Positions 41,932 through 41,986 of a stretch of 41,986 nt of DNA are shown here, piece after piece. Within the stretch, counting starts at the first letter, position 1, and each line of letters begins with the position of its first letter. The DNA is from Syntrophomonadaceae bacterium (GTDB lineage: Bacteria > Bacillota > Syntrophomonadia > Syntrophomonadales > DTU052). The stretch covers positions 1 to 41,986 of the forward strand of contig JAAYEQ010000010.1 of the NCBI GenBank assembly GCA_012728655.1, read 5' to 3'. A model generated the notes under the pieces. It was given only the letters and a program-made list of their open reading frames with translations, was not told where the DNA came from and did no database searches. The position numbers and the translations under genes are program-made.

Positions 41932-41986
41932 CTGAAAATAAGCCTCTGAGCATATCATTGTAAGGAGGCAATTTAAAGGAGTGCTA
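41932..41986 (+). promoter_or_regulatory. ribosome binding sites for a gene starting beyond the window
   Basis: Two Shine-Dalgarno-like sites, AAGGAGG (about 41961-41968) and AAAGGAG (about 41975-41982), end the window. A plus-strand gene probably starts just past the end. Nothing else was recognised between 41740 and here. Confidence 0.4.

Noticed and set aside
1-41986. CRISPR array, tRNA, rRNA, insertion sequence or phage genes
   Set aside because: No regularly spaced repeats, no cloverleaf or rRNA-like sequence, and no transposase, integrase or phage structural motif was recognised on either strand.

Overview
The window looks like part of the chromosome of an anaerobic, probably spore-forming Firmicute (Clostridia; the Syntrophomonas/Pelotomaculum/Desulfotomaculum kind of lifestyle fits best). 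This is inferred from gene content: fatty-acid beta-oxidation genes without any respiratory oxidase, a class I hybrid cluster protein, haem-type bacterioferritin, a 4-hydroxybutyryl-CoA dehydratase homologue, an S-layer (SLH) protein, a KinA-like soluble PAS kinase, a c-di-AMP (ydaO) riboswitch, strong Shine-Dalgarno sites and TTG/GTG starts. No tRNA, rRNA, CRISPR array, prophage or intact insertion sequence was found.

Layout. 1-4.7 kb: 3' end of a 3-hydroxyacyl-CoA dehydrogenase, a metallo-beta-lactamase-fold hydrolase (minus), then a MarR regulator with a clear promoter/palindromic operator, and an FadH-type 2,4-dienoyl-CoA reductase. 4.7-6.9 kb (minus): an Rrf2 iron-sulfur regulator followed by hcp. 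7-11.6 kb: a MacB-type ABC exporter pair and a large phosphatase-like polytopic membrane protein. 11.7-13.7 kb: a PIG-L deacetylase and amidohydrolase pair. 13.8-16.8 kb: enoyl-CoA hydratase (minus), a DUF1294 membrane protein, an acyl-CoA synthetase (minus). 17.1-21.3 kb: a zinc-ribbon microprotein, a soluble three-PAS histidine kinase and an exported protein of unknown function. 21.3-25.5 kb (minus): CopA, a small lipoprotein and a DUF2225 protein. 25.7-31.2 kb: a PepSY/SLH wall protein, a second acyl-CoA synthetase and an epoxide-hydrolase-like enzyme (minus). 31.5-35.7 kb: a soluble receptor with a duplicated sensor domain and MCP tip, then an OmpR-type two-component system. 35.7-39.2 kb: a c-di-AMP riboswitch and terminator ahead of a glycine-betaine-type ABC importer. 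39.3-41.7 kb (minus): 4-hydroxybutyryl-CoA dehydratase-like protein and bacterioferritin.

How it fits together. The main theme is activation and oxidation of acyl chains (two acyl-CoA ligases, hydratase, dehydrogenase, dienoyl-CoA reductase, radical dehydratase), with the MarR gene probably controlling the adjacent reductase. Around it lie stress functions typical of an anaerobe: NO/hydroxylamine (Rrf2-Hcp), iron/oxygen (Bfr), copper (CopA) and osmotic stress (riboswitch-controlled betaine uptake).

The regulatory DNA is the most distinctive part: a complete riboswitch expression platform, a MarR palindrome overlapping its promoter, an 11-bp-spaced direct repeat ahead of the OmpR regulator, an inverted repeat ahead of copA, and a perfect 19-bp hairpin near 41.0 kb. 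No wholly new defence or mobile system was seen; the best candidates for new biology are the duplicated-domain receptor, the phosphatase-like membrane protein, the exported 521-residue protein and the osmolyte importer that combines an RNA switch with CBS domains. All assignments come from reading the sequence; no database search was run.
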